A stretch of 64,000 nt of DNA, taken from contig NZ_FNDH01000009.1 of NCBI RefSeq assembly GCF_900100485.1, forward strand, positions 1 through 64,000, read 5' to 3'. The notes under the pieces are model-generated. The model did not search any database and was not told the origin of the DNA. It saw nothing but the letters and a program-made list of their open reading frames with translations. The stretch's first letter is position 1. The number at the start of each line of letters is the position of its first letter. Source of the stretch: Nitrosomonas sp. Nm132 (GTDB taxonomy: Bacteria; Pseudomonadota; Gammaproteobacteria; Burkholderiales; Nitrosomonadaceae). Position numbers and translations under genes: made by a program. Below are positions 60,107 through 64,000 of the stretch, one piece after another.

Positions 60107-60319
60107 ATGGCAAAGGAAAAAACGGTCACCGAAACGGTTCAAGAAAAGCCAGCTGATGCAGTCACGCTGGACGAGTTCTGCGCTCGTTTATCCGGTACAG
60201 ATAAGCGTGTGGAGATGATTGGCGCTTTTAATCATGTCGAGAAGAAAGCGGGGCGCGTCAAGGATACCGAAGCGAATTTTCGCTCACGGTTCGATGCTTT
60301 TGTTAATCTACCAGCGTAA
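60107..60319 (+). CDS. Small hypothetical tail-region protein
   Basis: Seventy residues, mostly charged helix (VTLDEFCARLSGTDKRVEMI, GRVKDTEANFRSRFDAF). Similar short proteins precede sheath genes in other myophages. Function unknown. Confidence 0.55.
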   Translation: MAKEKTVTETVQEKPADAVTLDEFCARLSGTDKRVEMIGAFNHVEKKAGRVKDTEANFRSRFDAFVNLPA

Positions 60320-60329
60320 GAGGTAAAAC

Positions 60330-62042
60330 ATGACTGTATTTTTTAATGGCAGATTGTGGGTGTCGCCTGCCACGATGTCGGTGGTCGATGATACCGCAAT
60401 GGCTAACAAGAACCTAAGCGTCGGCAATGTGGTAGCGCTCATTGGTCGCGCTGGCGGCGGCGAACCAAACAAGGCGCTGCGCTTCGGCAGTCCATCGCGG
60501 GCTATTGAGACACTGCGCAATGGCGAATTGCTGACTGCGGTATTGAAGGCGTTTGATCCGTCATCACAAACCGGCGGTCCTGCTGAAGTGGTGGTGGTGC
60601 GCGTCAATCCTGCGCTGCAATCATCGCTCGTGCTAAAGGACGGTTCTGCCAATAATGTAATCACGCTGAAGTCAACCGACTATGGCATCCACACGAATCA
60701 AATCAAGGTCAAGGTTGAAGCAGGTTCCGTGTCAGGCAAAAAGATTACAACGGTTTACGGTCTTGCGTTCTACACAGAAGATAACGTGGCTCGTAATGCA
60801 TTCAGTCTTGCATACGGAAGTGCAGGAGCGGCTACCATCAGCGTTACCAATTCAACCGTTACCCTGAAAGTGGACGCGGCTGCTGTCGCTACTATCGCTC
60901 TTGCAGATTATCCGACCGTGCAACAACTGGTTGACCGCATTAATGTCGTTTCAGGATTCACGGCTGATGTGCTTGATGGTAATGGCAATCAGGAGGCATT
61001 AAACGGACTGGATAGTCTGACCGATCAAGCGATTAGTTCCACACCTTACACGGTGACAGCCAATCTGCAGGCAGTAGTTGACTGGATCAATTCTACTTCT
61101 GAGGGATTCGTCACGGCTACACGTGAGGCTAATGCAGGGGCGGTACCAGCCAACATCGGCTATACCTATCTGACAGGTGGTTCCGATGGCGTAGTCACCA
61201 ATACTGAATGGCAGAACGCGTTCACAACACTGCAAACGGTCGATGTGCAATGGGTGGTGCCGATATCCGGCGATTCCAGCATTCATGCCATGGCCGACAC
61301 GCACGTAGCTTTCATGAGCAATGTCGGCAGGATGGAGCGGCGGACGATTGTTGGCACGGTATCGGGCACTGCGGATGAGGTGGCCATCGATGCGGCAAAA
61401 GCGATCAATTCAGACCGCGCATCGTTAGTGCATCTCGGTTTCTACGATTATGACGCCAACGGTAAGCTGGTGCTGATGGAGCCGTACATTATGGCAGCAT
61501 TGCTAGCGGGTGCATTTTCTGGCGTTAATCCCGGAACGGCGTTGACCAACAAGACCATCAAGGTGCGTGGCTTGGAACGCGATCTTCGCAATCCGACCGA
61601 TACCGATCAGCTCATCAACGGCGGGGTGTTGTGCGTGGAAAATACCAACAGCGGATTCAAGGTGGTCAAGTCGATATCTACCTGGTTGGTGAATGACAAT
61701 TACAACCGCGTCGAAGTCTCGACCGGCGTGGCGACCGATTTTGTGGCGCGTAACGTGCGCCAATCTTTGGATATTCTTAGGGGAGAGCGGGGTAATCCAA
61801 TCACGTTGTCCCGCGCAGTATCCATTGTTGAATCGACCTTGCGTGAATTGTCCAGACCGGAGCCGCAGGGCGTTGGCGTGATCGTGGGAGACGCGGCCAA
61901 TCCAGCTTATAAAAACATTACGGCTTCGCTGGAAGGGGATGTGCTAAGGGTTGAGTTTCAATGCAGCCCGGTGATTCCAGTGAACTACATTCCGGTGACA
62001 ATCTTTGCTGTGCCGTATTCCGGTACGGCGACTGCAGCCTAA
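60330..62042 (+). CDS. Tail sheath protein
   Basis: A 570-residue contractile sheath. The C-terminal domain is characteristic: NGGVLCVENTNSGFKVVKSI, TGVATDFVARNVRQSLDILR and ENTNSG with a final beta strand region (VEFQCSPVIPVNYIPVTIFA). The N-terminal part has VGNVVALIGRAGGGEPNKAL. It shows a myovirus-type tail. It is followed by the tube gene after 16 bases, the standard order. Confidence 0.9.
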   Translation: MTVFFNGRLWVSPATMSVVDDTAMANKNLSVGNVVALIGRAGGGEPNKALRFGSPSRAIETLRNGELLTAVLKAFDPSSQTGGPAEVVVVRVNPALQSSLVLKDGSANNVITLKSTDYGIHTNQIKVKVEAGSVSGKKITTVYGLAFYTEDNVARNAFSLAYGSAGAATISVTNSTVTLKVDAAAVATIALADYPTVQQLVDRINVVSGFTADVLDGNGNQEALNGLDSLTDQAISSTPYTVTANLQAVVDWINSTSEGFVTATREANAGAVPANIGYTYLTGGSDGVVTNTEWQNAFTTLQTVDVQWVVPISGDSSIHAMADTHVAFMSNVGRMERRTIVGTVSGTADEVAIDAAKAINSDRASLVHLGFYDYDANGKLVLMEPYIMAALLAGAFSGVNPGTALTNKTIKVRGLERDLRNPTDTDQLINGGVLCVENTNSGFKVVKSISTWLVNDNYNRVEVSTGVATDFVARNVRQSLDILRGERGNPITLSRAVSIVESTLRELSRPEPQGVGVIVGDAANPAYKNITASLEGDVLRVEFQCSPVIPVNYIPVTIFAVPYSGTATAA

Positions 62043-62058
62043 CGGGAGCTATTGAAAC

Positions 62059-62481
62059 ATGAGAACAAATCTTAAAACACGTTCAGGCAACCGGATCGTG
62101 GCGATGTTTGACGGAAAACAGATTGGCGCGGTGCAGTCCGTGCGCATGAATGACGATTATTCGCCTGAGCCAATGAGCGGTATTGGCGATATTCACGTCC
62201 ACGAGTACGTGCCAACAATGGCGCGTCATAACCTGCAAGTACAAACCATGGTGCTCAACAAAGGATCGATGCGGGAAGCAGGTATCACCATGGAAAACGG
62301 TGACGGCGTGCTGCAAGGTCTTGTGTTCGATATCGAGGTTTACAGCAAGGATGATGGCACTCTACTTAGGAAATACATCGGCTGCTCGTATGCGAGCGGC
62401 GATCTGGAAATATCTAAGCACGCTATCGTCATGGCTTCCGGACAGTTCATGGCGCTTGATGTAGTCGGCACGATAGTTTGA
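62059..62481 (+). CDS. Tail tube protein
   Basis: A 140-residue protein directly after the sheath. Beta-rich pattern: RIVAMFDGKQIGAVQSVRMN, DIHVHEYVPTMARHNLQVQT, VFDIEVYSKDDGTLLRKYIG, and a final strand GQFMALDVVGTIV. Length and order fit the contractile tail tube. The double-hairpin copy 2 lies right after its stop. Confidence 0.82.
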   Translation: MRTNLKTRSGNRIVAMFDGKQIGAVQSVRMNDDYSPEPMSGIGDIHVHEYVPTMARHNLQVQTMVLNKGSMREAGITMENGDGVLQGLVFDIEVYSKDDGTLLRKYIGCSYASGDLEISKHAIVMASGQFMALDVVGTIV

Positions 62482-62490
62482 TTTTGAATT

Positions 62491-62546
62491 CTCACTTGGG
62501 AAATTCCAGGTGGAAAACGAATCTTCACTGGCGATTTCGCCAGTGA
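62491..62546. repeat. Double-hairpin element, copy 2
   Basis: CACTTGG/CCAGGTG (7 pairs, one G-U, 62493-62512) and TCACTGGCGA/TCGCCAGTGA (10 pairs, 62525-62546, loop TT). It matches copy 1 at 51322-51380 in order and in the sequence of the second stem. No T-run follows. It lies between tail tube and tail chaperone. Confidence 0.75.
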
Positions 62547-62575
62547 GAAATTGCTTTGCTAATAAAGGACATGAA

Positions 62576-63004
62576 ATGCAATCAGCAACAGAGCAAAATA
62601 CCGGCAGAAAATTGCTTGCAACCGATTTTTATGTGGATGTGAAAGACATTGGGCGATTCCGTCTTGCGAAACGCACCATGCGCGATGAATTCCAGATTGG
62701 CGCGGAGTATTCGAGGTTGACGGAAGGGGTGGATACGCCTACGCCATGGCTCGCGCAAATGGCGACTATGGTAGCGAATCTGAAAGTGCTCGCAGTAACC
62801 GTGCCGGAAGATTGGAACATCGATGAGATGGACCCGCTGGACGACGAATCGTACAGTCGTATTTTTCGCGTTTATGAAGCGCTGCGCGCTAGGGAGGATT
62901 CCTTTCGCGCGGGAATCGGCAAATCAAGCAAAAAAACGGGGCAAGGAGCTGGCGAAGACCTTGCAGTTCTGGTTCAGGAGGAAATACCAACTTACACCGA
63001 ATGA
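62576..63004 (+). CDS. Tail assembly chaperone (short form, G-like)
   Basis: A 142-residue protein from the ATG at 62576 with AAAGGA before it. A beta part (FYVDVKDIGRFRLAKRTMRD) and a helical part (LAQMATMVANLKVLAVTVPE) are of the usual tail-chaperone kind. The frame ends soon after an A7 run at which ribosomes can shift to the frame ending at 63161. It is directly before the tape measure gene. Confidence 0.72.
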   Translation: MQSATEQNTGRKLLATDFYVDVKDIGRFRLAKRTMRDEFQIGAEYSRLTEGVDTPTPWLAQMATMVANLKVLAVTVPEDWNIDEMDPLDDESYSRIFRVYEALRAREDSFRAGIGKSSKKTGQGAGEDLAVLVQEEIPTYTE

Positions 63005-63161
63005 TCCGAAATTCCTTGATCTAACGATTGAGGATATCGAGACGGATTATTGGGCGCATTACTACTACGAAAATTCCACGGCGGATGAAGTCGAGGATGA
63101 AGATTTCGACCTGGATGACATTCTTCAGAAAATGGAAAACGACGATTGGGAAGAGTTGTAG
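62576..63161 (+). CDS. Tail assembly chaperone frameshift product (GT-like)
   Basis: Joining the first frame up to AGC-AAA-AAA at the A7 run with the overlapping frame gives a longer protein that ends KELAKTLQFWFRRKYQLTPN followed by DPKFLDLTIEDIETDYWAHY. The extension has no start codon of its own that makes sense. The change needed is +1, or equally -2, as in phage Mu. The ratio of short to long product sets chaperone function around the tape measure in related phages. Confidence 0.65.
62930..62936 (+). other. Programmed frameshift site (A7)
   Basis: Seven consecutive A bases preceded by GC and followed by CGGGGC. Frame 0 reads AGC AAA AAA ACG; the downstream frame reads AAA AAA CGG. The shift is +1 or -2 and fits a slippery Lys-Lys run. 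Confidence 0.6.
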
Positions 63162-64000
63162 ATGGCTGATGTAAGAATACCAATTAGCGCTGATTTCAAT
63201 AGCGGTGATCTGGATAAGGTGGTTCAGCAGTTCTCTAGCCAGATGAACCGGTTGGCCAAGTCAATTGCTGAAGCCAATAATACTAAATTCAATCCTATTG
63301 ACGATGCGACAGCCGATGATATCAAGAAAGTCATTCATCAGTTTGATGCTCTAAAACGGCTATCTGAAAGCTTCAATAAGCGTCTAAAAGATACCGGACA
63401 ATCCAATGCCGGTCTGTTCGATATCGATTTTCATAGGCTGTATGAGAACCAGCGTGCGGGTGCCAGGAAGGCGCTTGACGTTCTTCAGTATGTTACGGCT
63501 GGTACGACGTTCGCGTCACGCATGCCGGGGACCACTACCGGCAATCAAGGCGGCTCGCAATTGCCTGTGCCAACAAATGGAACTCCCGCGACAGCAGGCT
63601 GGAAGCACTGGGGAGGTAACGTATTCAATTCCGCTATGGGCGCTGCCGGGCCTGGCGGGCAAGTGATCAGCAATGCTGTCAGCGCTGGCATGTCCGGCGG
63701 TTTAAAAGCTGGATTGTTCGGTTTGGCGGGCGGATTTGCTGCGCTGGGTGTCGGCAAGCTGATCTCGTCGGCAAGAGAGAAAATAGGTGACGCGCAACAA
63801 GAAGCCATTGGTTATGATCGCCTGAAACGCTCTCTGGGTGATATCAATGTCGGATTCGATGAGCTCAAAAGCTCGTTAAGATTCTCTGCTGGTGAAATTT
63901 GGGAAACATTCGGCAAAACTCAGGAGCTGGCCGTAGAGTTTGCGAAGATTTCAGGATTGAGCCGCGATCAGTCCAAGAATCTGGCGAAAGAAGTGGCCTT
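63162..64000 (+). CDS. Tail tape measure protein (partial)
   Basis: The gene starts at 63162, one base overlapping nothing but following the chaperone stop TAG directly, and runs off the window. The first 279 residues include a helical start (DLDKVVQQFSSQMNRLAKSI), a Gly- and Ala-rich hydrophobic segment (AGMSGGLKAGLFGLAGGFAA, about 168-195) and further helices. That is typical of tape measure proteins, which set tail length. The remainder is outside the window. Confidence 0.85.
   Translation, partial: MADVRIPISADFNSGDLDKVVQQFSSQMNRLAKSIAEANNTKFNPIDDATADDIKKVIHQFDALKRLSESFNKRLKDTGQSNAGLFDIDFHRLYENQRAGARKALDVLQYVTAGTTFASRMPGTTTGNQGGSQLPVPTNGTPATAGWKHWGGNVFNSAMGAAGPGGQVISNAVSAGMSGGLKAGLFGLAGGFAALGVGKLISSAREKIGDAQQEAIGYDRLKRSLGDINVGFDELKSSLRFSAGEIWETFGKTQELAVEFAKISGLSRDQSKNLAKEVA

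Noticed and set aside
1-64000. CRISPR arrays, rRNA genes or additional tRNA genes
   Set aside because: No regularly spaced repeats and no further cloverleaf or rRNA signatures were found on reading. The only tRNA is the attachment gene.

Overview
The window is the left three-quarters of a large temperate myophage integrated at a tRNA-Ser(GGA) gene of a betaproteobacterium. The host genus is not proven. Moderate GC, ISL3- and IS5-type transposase remnants and the style of the accessory genes would fit a Nitrosomonas-like ammonia oxidiser, but that is only a guess. The tail sheath, tail tube, frameshifted tail chaperone and tape measure show a contractile tail. The window ends inside the tape measure gene, so baseplate, fibres, lysis genes and attR lie outside it.

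Layout. 1-610: broken transposase pieces and the tRNA-Ser attachment gene. 729-10675, leftward: integrase, excisionase-like protein, then a compact recombination operon (ASCH-like protein, RdgC, Rad50-like ATPase, ExoX-like exonuclease, RecT-like annealing protein, RecB-like nuclease), with an HNH gene inserted between annealing protein and nuclease. A strong promoter (pL) at about 10.7 kb drives it. 10.75-15.9 kb: cargo, with a HigBA toxin-antitoxin pair, a small orphan gene, a large exported protein of unknown function, a DUF2335 membrane protein with a small partner, and a secreted thermonuclease directly behind the S24-type repressor. 15.9-24.0 kb, rightward: Cro/YdaS-like gene, DUF1376 replication protein, lambda-P-like protein, DNA methyltransferase, Ref-like nuclease, RuvC-type resolvase and many small zinc-binding proteins.

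24.06-33.5 kb: terminase small and large subunits separated by a repeat-containing HNH gene, followed by a cargo zone where lysis and late-control genes might be expected. It holds a reverse-strand DUF1232 gene, an exported six-repeat protein, a frameshifted Mor-like activator, then a defence island (AIPR protein, C5-cytosine methyltransferase, PD-(D/E)XK endonuclease, Vsr) and a truncated amidase.

33.5-64 kb: head and tail module. Portal, MuF-like protein, maturation protease, scaffold-like protein and major capsid protein are interleaved with conflict-type proteins: a zeta-like kinase, a SpoT-like HD hydrolase, an InPase-like protein, a 2119-residue DarB-like methylase-helicase and a 1511-residue SNF2 helicase. 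Several start with a similar FFLKA-like peptide, which suggests delivery in the virion.

The immunity region is clear from sequence: two near-identical promoters (pL at 10.7 kb, pR at 15.95 kb), each with CAC(C/T)-N4-GGTG operators. A second regulatory signal, GTCGTGA, lies 19-25 bases before five late-gene starts that have no Shine-Dalgarno. It also precedes the one reversed late gene, and a variant precedes a seventh gene. I regard this element, the tagged conflict proteins and the defence island as the most promising novelties.
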